13,685 bases of DNA from Clostridia bacterium (GTDB lineage: Bacteria; Bacillota; Clostridia; UBA1381). Every line of letters starts with the position of its first letter. Positions within the stretch are counted from its first letter, which is position 1. The notes under the pieces are model-generated. The model ran no database searches. It was not told the DNA's origin and saw only the letters and a list, made by a program, of their open reading frames with translations. The stretch spans positions 1 through 13,685 of the forward strand of contig CAADSR010000137.1 in NCBI GenBank assembly GCA_900751685.1, written 5' to 3'. Position numbers and translations under genes: made by a program. Shown here in pieces: positions 1 to 5,999 of this stretch.

Positions 1-194
1 CTATTGGTATCGTACTCCTTGCGGAATACCTCCGCCACCCGTTGTGGGCTCCCTAATGACTGGCTGATTTCTTCTTCACTGTCTGTGGCATCATCAAAAT
101 ATTCTTCATAATACCGCACTGCATCCTCTACTTCTTCCACCGGTAGAAAATGAAGCTCCCTGCGTAGCTCCGTTAAAAATTGTTCTTTATTCAT
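1..194 (-). CDS. DUF1700 (HAAS-domain) family protein, N-terminal part
   Basis: Only the first 64 codons are inside the window; the gene runs off the left edge. The protein begins MNKEQFLTELRRELHFLP and continues with a conserved acidic/aromatic block (VRYYEEYFDDA) and an SLGSPQRVAEVFRKEY segment. This is the typical N-terminal helical domain of DUF1700/HAAS proteins, whose later part is normally several membrane helices (not visible here). The ATG (194-192) overlaps the TGA of the PadR gene as ATGA, and a GGGAGG ribosome binding site lies inside the end of padR, so translation is probably coupled. PadR-DUF1700 pairs are common in Firmicutes, where the PadR protein represses its own operon; the membrane partner's role is usually unknown. 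Family call is fairly sure, function open. Confidence 0.85.
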   Translation of the reverse strand, partial: MNKEQFLTELRRELHFLPVEEVEDAVRYYEEYFDDATDSEEEISQSLGSPQRVAEVFRKEYDTN

Positions 195-508
195 TCGGCT
201 TCCCTCCCCGCTAAAATTTCTTGGATCCTTGTTTTATAAAGGCTCCATTCCTGCTGGTATAACACAAGCTGGCTCCTTCCCTTTTCCGTGATTTGGTAGT
301 ACCGCCGGTTCCTGCCGGAAAACTCCTTATCATAGACCGCCAGGCATTCATCCTTTTGAAGCCTGCGCAGAACTGGATAAAGAGTGGATTCTGATACGTC
401 CAGCGATTCCCGGAGTGTCTGGGTAATTTTATAACCATACGTATCTTCCTGACCGACAATGGCTAATACCAGCGCGTCTAGCATTGCTCCATTGATATTA
501 AAGATCAT
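191..508 (-). CDS. PadR-family transcriptional regulator
   Basis: A 105-aa winged-helix DNA-binding protein, the usual length for small PadR (PadR-s1) regulators, which bind as dimers and are often released by small molecules or stress. Visible PadR features are the N-terminal LDALVLAIVGQEDTYGYKI helix, the recognition segment SESTLYPVLRRLQKDECL and the wing FSGRNRRYYQITEKGRSQL, followed by a C-terminal dimerisation helix. The frame is open 8 codons further (to 532), but those codons are made of the ribosome binding site itself (GGAAGGTGG just upstream of the ATG at 508-506), so 508 is taken as the start. It is first in an operon with the DUF1700 gene. Three identical palindromes in its promoter region suggest autorepression. 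The ligand cannot be inferred. Confidence 0.92.
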   Translation of the reverse strand: MIFNINGAMLDALVLAIVGQEDTYGYKITQTLRESLDVSESTLYPVLRRLQKDECLAVYDKEFSGRNRRYYQITEKGRSQLVLYQQEWSLYKTRIQEILAGREAE

Positions 509-538
509 ATAACCACCTTCCTTATAAGGCATTGAAAA

Positions 539-601
539 ATAATATTATCATTTCTTTAACAATACTATATCACGTATAATATTATTTGTCAATAATATTA
601 T
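539..601. repeat. Three identical ATAATATTAT palindromes, probable PadR operators
   Basis: The perfect 10-bp palindrome ATAATATTAT occurs at 539-548 (leader), 576-585 (promoter spacer) and 592-601 (overlapping the edge of the -35 box). The last two start 16 bp apart. Placement over and around the promoter is what an autorepressor would use. The region is very AT-rich, which raises the chance of coincidence, and the motif differs from the classical ATGT-N8-ACAT PadR site. The operator role is inference. Confidence 0.5.
564..592 (-). promoter_or_regulatory. Sigma-A type promoter of the PadR-DUF1700 operon
   Basis: On the minus strand a perfect TTGACA (592-587) is separated by exactly 17 bp from TATAGT (569-564). 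The expected transcription start is near 557, about 50 nt before the padR ATG. This would be a strong housekeeping promoter, so repression is likely needed to keep it quiet. One palindrome lies in the spacer, one overlaps the -35 edge and one lies in the leader. Confidence 0.85.
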
Positions 602-642
602 ATGAGGTTTATTATTAAATATTTCTAAATAAATAATAAATG

Positions 643-680
643 AAGCAGCCTGATTTAGACTAAGCCAAACTAGGCTGCTT
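643..680. other. Hairpin-forming inverted repeat in the intergenic gap
   Basis: AAGCAGCCT (643-651) and AGGCTGCTT (672-680) are a perfect 9-bp inverted repeat with a 20-nt loop. On the plus strand it is followed by GTTGTTTT, and on the minus strand by an AT-rich, only partly T-rich stretch, so it is a poor rho-independent terminator in either direction. It may be a terminator left behind by the decayed coding sequence at 740-873, which would be transcribed towards it. Confidence 0.35.
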
Positions 681-739
681 GTTGTTTTAGCAAATATCTC
701 TTTGTTTATCTTAAAATGCAAAAACATATCAAAAAGCAT

Positions 740-873
740 TTATGTAAGCGCCTCTATCATAAAGTACCTAACTTAAAACCATGAACAAACAAATCTTCAC
801 TATCCATAGAATGCATTTCCTCGTCAGTTTAGGATTATTTCGACTTCATTTCCGCATGGGCATTCAAAATTGA
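740..873 (-). pseudogene. Decayed remnant of a small coding sequence (DUF6809-like tail?)
   Basis: No open gene exists here, but the minus strand keeps protein-like pieces in shifted frames. One piece reads FECPCGNEVEIILN then stop (ending at 824). A second, from about 828, reads TDEEMHSMDSEDLFVHGFKLGT, and after a one-base shift MIEALT then stop (stop at 742-740). The GFKLG...MIEAL pattern is like the C-terminal end of small DUF6809-type proteins common in Lachnospiraceae, and the CPCG piece looks like half of a zinc-ribbon. At least one frameshift and two in-frame stops break it. The family link is from memory and weak; the decay is read directly. Limits of the remnant are approximate. Confidence 0.35.
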
Positions 874-915
874 AAAGAATTAAGAAGCCAGAAAGAGATA
901 TGGGAAAGCCAATGT

Positions 916-990
916 AGGACGGGCTGCCTACAGCCGCCGCTCCCGCAACACGAAATATGTTTCCTCGGCGGAATGTGGGCATCCCGCCCT
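916..990. repeat. 75-bp GC-rich imperfect palindrome
   Basis: A GC-rich island sits between AT-rich flanks. Its left arm (916-939, starting AGGACGGGCTGCC and ending CCGCCG) is nearly the reverse complement of its right arm (966-990, starting CGGCGG and ending GCATCCCGCCCT). There are about four mismatches, one of them a G-U wobble in a plus-strand transcript, and one bulge. The roughly 26-nt loop (940-965) is unpaired. It lacks a T-run, so it is not a normal terminator. Candidates are a palindromic extragenic repeat or MITE-like remnant, an end or transfer-origin fragment of a mobile element, or a structured RNA. No gene is open across it. Confidence 0.6.
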
Positions 991-1022
991 ATTGAAAATA
1001 TAAAACTAACCATTCAATCAAT

Positions 1023-1065
1023 AAAAAATGATAGTAGACACTTTTTTTGTATCTACTATCATTTT
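1023..1065 (-). terminator. Rho-independent terminator of the methyltransferase gene
   Basis: AAAATGATAGTAGACA (1025-1040) pairs with TATCTACTATCATTTT (1050-1065) with a single mismatch around a 9-nt loop. On the minus strand the stem is followed by six T residues (1028-1023). It lies about 50 bp after the methyltransferase stop. The stem is AT-rich but long. Confidence 0.8.
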
Positions 1066-1117
1066 ATCACTTCAATTCAAAAGATGATCTTGTCTTTTTA
1101 AAACATTTTTATGAGCC

Positions 1118-1897
1118 TTATTTGATTGCATTTACTTTGATCCGGCGGAAGGTCTCAAAACAAGTCCCATTGGGCTGCAACGTCCGTTCCAGCATTTCCT
1201 CGATTATTTCCCCTCGAAACGCGGCCTGTTTCTCCGGGGGGATACATTGGATAAATGGGACAAGGCTCGGCTGGTCAAGCCATTGGATCATTTCATCTGC
1301 ATCTGAAAAATACCGGTCTGCATTTTCCTCTGCAATTTCTATCCGGGAAAATCCCCTCTGCTGTGCCAATTCCTGATAGGCCTTCTTCGATGGCATGTAC
1401 CAAGGCCACACAAACTCCTTAAAGTAGGCTGCATAGTCCGGCTCTTTCATTTTATTCCGTACCACTGCATAGAAATTAGAACAATTTCCATCACCGGCAA
1501 AATTCCATAAGATCCTCCCACCCGGTTTTAGCGCGGTATAACTGCGCTGTAAGAGCATAGCATGATCTTTTACCCAATGCAATGCGGCATTTGAAAATAT
1601 AATATCAAATTTGTTTGTATAATCCAGATCATTAATATCCAGCTGAATAAAATCCAGATTGTCTCTTCCATACTTTTTTGCTGTCTGAATCATTCCGGCA
1701 GAGGCATCTATCCCTAAAACATAGCCTTCCTCCACTAACGCGGCTAATTGCTGGGTCAATACTCCATCCCCGCATCCTAAATCTAAAATAGACTCGTCTC
1801 CTTTGAGCTGCAGCTCTGAGATCAATCTATTTCCCCACTCCTTTTGATGCTTGGAAGCCTTTTTGTACTTTTCCCCGTTAAATTCATAGGTCTGCAT
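1118..1897 (-). CDS. Class I SAM-dependent methyltransferase, trans-aconitate methyltransferase-like
   Basis: The 259-aa protein has a Rossmann-type SAM-binding fold: motif I ILDLGCGDGVLTQQLA near residue 37, the acidic loop GIDASAGMI about 25 residues on, a motif-II-like LDINDLDY, then FDIIFSNAALHWV and LKPGGRILW. The HWV signature, the length and the C-terminal half (FVWPWYMPS, then QPSLVPFI) resemble Tam, the cytosolic trans-aconitate 2-methyltransferase, but related enzymes act on other carboxylic or small-molecule substrates, so the substrate is not settled. The frame is open 12 codons further (ATG at 1933), but that ATG lies inside the -10 box of the promoter. The ATG at 1897 has AAGGAGGG 11 nt upstream, so it is preferred. 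It lies 89 bp behind the histidine kinase gene without a clear terminator between, so some read-through is possible. Confidence 0.85.
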   Translation of the reverse strand: MQTYEFNGEKYKKASKHQKEWGNRLISELQLKGDESILDLGCGDGVLTQQLAALVEEGYVLGIDASAGMIQTAKKYGRDNLDFIQLDINDLDYTNKFDIIFSNAALHWVKDHAMLLQRSYTALKPGGRILWNFAGDGNCSNFYAVVRNKMKEPDYAAYFKEFVWPWYMPSKKAYQELAQQRGFSRIEIAEENADRYFSDADEMIQWLDQPSLVPFIQCIPPEKQAAFRGEIIEEMLERTLQPNGTCFETFRRIKVNAIK

Positions 1898-1931
1898 GGC
1901 AGGCAACACCCTCCTTAAATGAATATGCTCC

Positions 1932-1960
1932 ATTTTATCTTATAATTTATAGGATGTAAA
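1932..1960 (-). promoter_or_regulatory. Promoter of the methyltransferase gene
   Basis: On the minus strand TTTACA (1960-1955) lies 17 bp from TAAAAT (1937-1932). The predicted start site falls near 1925, which leaves AAGGAGGG (1916-1909) and the ATG at 1897 in the transcript and excludes the more upstream ATG. This gives the methyltransferase its own transcription despite following the kinase gene. Confidence 0.7.
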
Positions 1961-1986
1961 GCCCTTTTAAATATTATTTTATAAAA

Positions 1987-3348
1987 CTAATTGGGCAAAT
2001 ACACGATAAATTCAGTGCCCTGTTCCGGCACAGAATGCAGCATGACGGTGCCCTGATGGTAAGAAACAATATGCTTTACAATGGAAAGCCCCAGCCCGGT
2101 ACCACCGATTTGCTTTGAACGGCTTTTATCGATCCGGTAAAAGCGCTCAAAAATGCGCTCCTGATACTTTTCTTCAATTCCTATCCCATCATCCCTCACA
2201 GAAATAATACCATTCTCATCATTTTCCCAAATCCGCACCCAGACATGCCCGCCCGGCTTATTATATTTGATGGAATTGTCGATCAAGTTCAAAAAAAGCT
2301 CACTGATATAGCTGTAATGGCCATGTATCATTTTATGGATGCCATCCAATTGCAGTGTGATCTCATGCTCCTTTGCTTTTGGGGTCAAAATCTCAATCGC
2401 ATCTGATGCCATTTGGAAAAGGTCGATCTGGGTCAGCTCCCTTTCGTGCTTTTCCTCGATTTCTGAGATCCGCATAATGTCATTGATCAGGCTCAGGAGC
2501 CGGCTGCTCTCCCGGTAAATCACGCCGCCGTACTTGCGTACTTCCCCGCTCTCATTGATGATCCCGCCTTCCAGCATCTCACCAAATCCTTTGATCGTTG
2601 TTAAGGGTGTTTTCAATTCATGGGAAACATTCGCTGAAAACTCACGGCGCACCTTGACTCCCTGTTCCATTTCTGACAAATAAGCAGCAATCCGTACGGA
2701 CTGCCGTTCTATCGTCGAAACAATCGGCTTCAATTCCTCACACTCCGTTTTGATGCGTACCGGCCGTTTTCCCTGTACGTCCATTTGATCCAGCTGCTTT
2801 ACAAGAAGCGAGACCGGCTGAATGATCCTCTCCGCCATCACAATAGAGACCAAGGTGGAGATCATGACCACAGCGCCGATCACCAGGCATACTACAGGGA
2901 TCATCATTAATAAGATAGACGCGATCCCCCGATACTCCCTGGCAAGGCGCAAGACGCCATCTTGATAAGAAACTGCATAGTAATATAAGCTCTTATCTAA
3001 AGTCGCCGAAAGACGGGTCGCTTCCCCCGTCCCTGTTTGCAATGCTTGTTCAATTTCTTTCCGGTCAGAATGGTTCCCCAGCTCCGATGCATGATTATCA
3101 AATAACACGGTTCCCTGTCGGTCTATGTAAGTGACCCGGACTGGAAAAGGCACGCTTTTTTCCAATAGCTCTGCGATTTTCTCCGGCTCCAGCCCTTGAT
3201 TTGTCATAAGCCCCGTTATTGTTTTGATCTCATCTTCTGCTTTATCCTGGTACAGGTTATAGCTCAGATCCAATGCTATAATACCAAATAAGATGACTGC
3301 GACTGTGATCGTAAGTGAGATAGCCCGGTAAATTTGTTTTTGCATCAT
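1987..3348 (-). CDS. PhoR-type membrane sensor histidine kinase
   Basis: A 453-aa two-component sensor. Two membrane helices (about residues 8-30 and 144-170) flank an extracytoplasmic domain of about 110 residues whose VTYIDRQGTVLFDN segment looks like the PAS/PDC-type sensor of PhoR-like kinases. A HAMP linker follows (about 171-224), then HisKA with the H-box SHELKTPLTT (phosphorylated His243), and a HATPase domain with N-box LFLNLIDNSIKYN (351-363), G1 DDGIG (386-390), F-box FERFYR and G2 GGTGLGL (415-421). All key residues are present. Unlike Bacillus PhoR there is no cytoplasmic PAS between HAMP and HisKA. Its ATG overlaps the TGA of the response regulator gene (ATGA), which marks a coupled cognate pair. 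A role in phosphate sensing is inferred from the transporter and Pho boxes upstream; the family alone does not prove it. Confidence 0.93.
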   Translation of the reverse strand: MMQKQIYRAISLTITVAVILFGIIALDLSYNLYQDKAEDEIKTITGLMTNQGLEPEKIAELLEKSVPFPVRVTYIDRQGTVLFDNHASELGNHSDRKEIEQALQTGTGEATRLSATLDKSLYYYAVSYQDGVLRLAREYRGIASILLMMIPVVCLVIGAVVMISTLVSIVMAERIIQPVSLLVKQLDQMDVQGKRPVRIKTECEELKPIVSTIERQSVRIAAYLSEMEQGVKVRREFSANVSHELKTPLTTIKGFGEMLEGGIINESGEVRKYGGVIYRESSRLLSLINDIMRISEIEEKHERELTQIDLFQMASDAIEILTPKAKEHEITLQLDGIHKMIHGHYSYISELFLNLIDNSIKYNKPGGHVWVRIWENDENGIISVRDDGIGIEEKYQERIFERFYRIDKSRSKQIGGTGLGLSIVKHIVSYHQGTVMLHSVPEQGTEFIVYLPN

Positions 3349-4031
3349 GGACGCTCCTCTACTTTATACCCGATCCCGCGTACCGTCTGGATAAAATCCT
3401 GCTTCCCAAGAGCTTCTAATTTACGGCGTATGGTTTTGATATGCATATCCACGGTGCGTGTGATCCCTTCAAAATCATAGCCCCAGACCATCTCCATGAG
3501 CATCTCCCTTGTCATAACATGGTCTTTGTTTTTCATCAGGCAAGCCAGGATATCAAATTCCTTTGCCGTAAGCTCCATATTTTTTCCAAACACATACACG
3601 TTGCGTTTGGAAAAATTCAATACCACATCCCGGATCTCAATTTGATTGACCCCGGTATCTGCCTTTTTGACCCGCCGGAGCACTGCCTTGATCCGGGATA
3701 AAAGCTCCATCACCCCAAAGGGCTTGGTCATGTAATCATCCGCGCCGGCTTCCAGGCCAACGACTTTATCGATCTCATCCGCTTTTGCGGTGAGCATAAT
3801 CACAGGGATCTGTTCAAATCCTTCTTTTTCTTTCAATTTCTTTAGAAGGGAAATCCCGTCCTGCTGCGGAAGCATGATGTCCAGTAAAATCAAGTCCGGC
3901 TTCTTTTTCCCTAATGCGGCCTGAAATGATGTCCCATCGGCAAAGGCTTCTACCTCATAACCACCCGATTTGAGCGCGCAGGAAATCAGCTCCCGGATCC
4001 CTTCATCATCTTCTACACAATAGACCAGCAT
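3345..4031 (-). CDS. OmpR/PhoB-family response regulator
   Basis: A 228-aa regulator of normal length. The receiver domain (about 1-118) carries the acidic pair at Asp8/Asp9, phosphoacceptor Asp51 in LILLDIMLP, Thr81 in VIMLTAKAD and Lys103 in DDYMTKPF. The winged-helix DNA-binding domain (about 128-225) shows ELTAKEFDILACLM, VWGYDFEGITRTVDMHIKTIRRKL and TVRGIGYKV, the PhoB/PhoP pattern that binds direct repeats with an 11-bp period. The start is supported by AAAGGAGGG six bases upstream. The gene begins 41 bp after the Na+/Pi transporter stop with no terminator visible between, so all three genes are probably one operon. It is the natural candidate to bind the repeat array at 5872-5910 and so regulate itself. 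It could respond to a signal other than phosphate. Confidence 0.94.
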   Translation of the reverse strand: MLVYCVEDDEGIRELISCALKSGGYEVEAFADGTSFQAALGKKKPDLILLDIMLPQQDGISLLKKLKEKEGFEQIPVIMLTAKADEIDKVVGLEAGADDYMTKPFGVMELLSRIKAVLRRVKKADTGVNQIEIRDVVLNFSKRNVYVFGKNMELTAKEFDILACLMKNKDHVMTREMLMEMVWGYDFEGITRTVDMHIKTIRRKLEALGKQDFIQTVRGIGYKVEERP

Positions 4032-4072
4032 GTTTATCCCTCCTTTTCTTTTATCATACCAAAAAAGTCTCC

Positions 4073-5821
4073 TTAAGGCAATAAATACTTTTTCGCATAC
4101 TGCTTATATTGCGCCTTGAAATGGTTGTCTGTTTTTTTCACTTCATTCAAATATTCATGCGCCCCAAGGTCTTCCTCCCCTTCTTGCAGCACACTGACTG
4201 CCACATTCGAGCAATGGTCAGAAACCCGTTCAAAATTGTTCAGTAGATCTGAGAAGATAAATCCGAGCTCGATCGTGCATTTTCCTTCCTGAAGCCGGCG
4301 CACATGGCGCTTTTTGAGTTCTACGCTTAGATCGTCGATCACTTCCTCCAGCGGCTCCACTTGATCTGCCAGCGCCAGGTTTTCTTCTTCAAAGGACTGG
4401 ATAGACAATTCTAAAATATCAGATACGGCTCCGGAGATCGTTTTAAGCTCCTGCCCTGCTTTTTCTGAAAATGAGATCTGCTTTTCATGGATCTCATTGG
4501 CAGTCTGGGCAAGGTTTACAGAATGGTCTGCGATCCGCTCCAAGTCTCCAATGGTATGGAGCAGCATCGAAACGGCCTGGGAATCTTTTATGCTAAGCTG
4601 TCTCCCGCTTAGCTTGACCAGATAATTCCCCAGCCGGTCTTCATACATATCGATCATTTCCTCCTGATGCCGGACTTTTTGTACCTTCTTCTCATCAAAG
4701 TTCCAGACCAGTTCAATTGCCATTGAAATATTTTCTCTGGACAAATGGGCCATCTGTACGGCCAGGTTCTTACACTGTTCAATCGCAAAAGATGGAGTTT
4801 GCAAAAAGCGCTCATCCAAAGGCCCAAAATTGGCGTCTTCCTTTGCCCCTTCCTTTACAGTCAGATAAGCAAGCTTTTCAAGCTGGCGGTTAAATGGAAG
4901 AAGAACTGCTGTGGAGATCACATTAAAGACCGTATGCACAACCGCGATCCCTACCGCATCAATACTGCCGTCTATAAAAGAAAAACGAACCAGGTAATGG
5001 GCCACATAGAATAATACCAGGAATAAGACCGTCCCAATAATATTAAAATACAAATGGATAAATGCCGCTCTCTTGGCATTCTTGCTTGCCCCAAGGGACG
5101 AAATAAGGGCCGTTACACAGGTCCCGATATTCTGCCCCATAATGATTGGGATCGCCGCCCCAAACGTGATCCGCCCCGTTGCAGATAATGCCTGCAGGAT
5201 CCCCACTGAAGCGGAAGAGGACTGGATGACCGCCGTCAGTAACGCACCGGCCAAAACACCAAAGATCGGATTTTGGAACATGGTCAGGATATTCGTAAAT
5301 GCAGGGACGTCCGCCAATGGCTTTACCGCGTCTGACATCATTTCCATCCCAAACATCAGCACGGAGAACCCAATCAGGATGCTTCCCACATCCTTTCGGC
5401 GTTCTTTTTTGGAAAACATAATAAGTATGATCCCGATAAATGCAAACAAAGGGGAAAAATTAGCCGGCTTACAGATCTGGACAAGAAAGCTGTCCCCCTG
5501 AAGGCTCGTAAGGCTAAGCAGCCATGAGGTCGCCGTCGTTCCCAGATTCGCCCCCATGATGATACCAACGGCTTGAGATAGCTTCATGATCCCTGAATTG
5601 ACAAAACCCACCACCATAACTGTGGTGGCGGAAGATGATTGGATCACCGCAGTCACACCGGCTCCCAGGAGCACCGCCTTGACCGGGTTGGATGTCAGTT
5701 TTTCTAAGATCCTTTCAAACCTTCCTCCTGAGACCTTTTCCAGGCCCGAGCCCATAACATTCATTCCATATAGGAACATAGCTAGCCCCCCGAGCAATGC
5801 AAACACCGAAAAAATATCCAT
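4073..5821 (-). CDS. Na+/phosphate cotransporter (NptA/PNaS type) with C-terminal PhoU-like domain
   Basis: The 582-aa protein has an N-terminal half (about 1-312) of hydrophobic helices containing the two inverted Na/Pi repeats typical of the family, each with a QSSSA signature (VIQSSSATT at 60-67 and VIQSSSASVG at 199-207) and a GxxxGT-type follow-up (MGANLGTTAT, MGQNIGTCVT). The C-terminal half (about 340-560) is a cytosolic helical PhoU-like domain with paired metal-binding motifs GDLERIADHSVNLA (426-438) and NNFERVSDHCSNVA (528-541). Known family members carry phosphate into the cell with sodium. The start has GGGAGG eight bases upstream. It is the first gene of the transporter-regulator-kinase operon and sits behind a Pho-box array, which supports phosphate as substrate. 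The PhoU-like tail could link transport to the kinase, but this is inference. Confidence 0.94.
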   Translation of the reverse strand: MDIFSVFALLGGLAMFLYGMNVMGSGLEKVSGGRFERILEKLTSNPVKAVLLGAGVTAVIQSSSATTVMVVGFVNSGIMKLSQAVGIIMGANLGTTATSWLLSLTSLQGDSFLVQICKPANFSPLFAFIGIILIMFSKKERRKDVGSILIGFSVLMFGMEMMSDAVKPLADVPAFTNILTMFQNPIFGVLAGALLTAVIQSSSASVGILQALSATGRITFGAAIPIIMGQNIGTCVTALISSLGASKNAKRAAFIHLYFNIIGTVLFLVLFYVAHYLVRFSFIDGSIDAVGIAVVHTVFNVISTAVLLPFNRQLEKLAYLTVKEGAKEDANFGPLDERFLQTPSFAIEQCKNLAVQMAHLSRENISMAIELVWNFDEKKVQKVRHQEEMIDMYEDRLGNYLVKLSGRQLSIKDSQAVSMLLHTIGDLERIADHSVNLAQTANEIHEKQISFSEKAGQELKTISGAVSDILELSIQSFEEENLALADQVEPLEEVIDDLSVELKKRHVRRLQEGKCTIELGFIFSDLLNNFERVSDHCSNVAVSVLQEGEEDLGAHEYLNEVKKTDNHFKAQYKQYAKKYLLP

Positions 5822-5871
5822 CGACTTTTCCTCCCATATTTAGATATATGTTTATTATTTTACCTCTTTTT

Positions 5872-5910
5872 CGTAAATTTTAGAGGTACGCTATGTAAAA
5901 TTTGTGTAAA
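5872..5910 (-). promoter_or_regulatory. Pho-box array upstream of the Na+/Pi transporter operon
   Basis: Read on the minus strand, four hexamers start at exact 11-bp steps: TTTACA (5910-5905), TTTACA (5899-5894), TACCTC (5888-5883, degenerate) and TTTACG (5877-5872). Firmicute PhoP binds TT(A/T/C)ACA-like repeats with about 5-bp spacing, so three of four fit. Nine bases after the last hexamer is a possible -10 box TAAAAT (5862-5857) with no good -35, as expected for an activator-dependent promoter. The degenerate hexamer is one arm of a 7-bp dyad, TACCTCT (5861-5867 on the plus strand) with AGAGGTA (5882-5888), which may be a second operator. Confidence 0.7.
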
Positions 5911-5932
5911 TTTTTTATTTTCCAAATGGTAC

Positions 5933-5962
5933 TTGCCAAAAATGGTTGTTCCATAGTATAAT
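5933..5962 (+). promoter_or_regulatory. Promoter of the RpiB/LacAB-family isomerase gene
   Basis: TTGCCA (5933-5938) is followed 18 bp later by a perfect TATAAT (5957-5962). The start site should be near 5970, about 30 nt before the ATG. A partial repeat, CCAAATGGT (5922-5930) and CCAAAAATGGT (5936-5946), overlaps the -35 and could be an operator. The promoter diverges from the Pho-regulated one and does not overlap its boxes. Confidence 0.7.
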
Positions 5963-5999
5963 GGAGCTATAAACTTTTAAAGAAAGAGGTCTTGATAAA

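Noticed and set aside
608..640. TTTATTATT / AATAATAAA inverted repeat
   Set aside because: Simple AT-rich sequence; the arms are expected by chance in this composition.
548..739. 63-codon minus-strand ORF (MLFDMFLHFK...)
   Set aside because: It covers the padR promoter and hairpin, has no ribosome binding site and shows AT-driven composition with no recognisable domain.
781..873. 30-codon plus-strand ORF starting at 781
   Set aside because: No ribosome binding site, and the opposite strand carries the better protein-like remnant.
1940..1986. TTTTATAAAA-containing AT-rich stretch after the histidine kinase as a terminator
   Set aside because: Short self-complementary AT sequence without a GC stem; not convincing as rho-independent.
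5073..5501. 142-codon plus-strand ORF inside the Na+/Pi transporter gene
   Set aside because: Antisense shadow of a clearly conserved membrane protein; no RBS or promoter.
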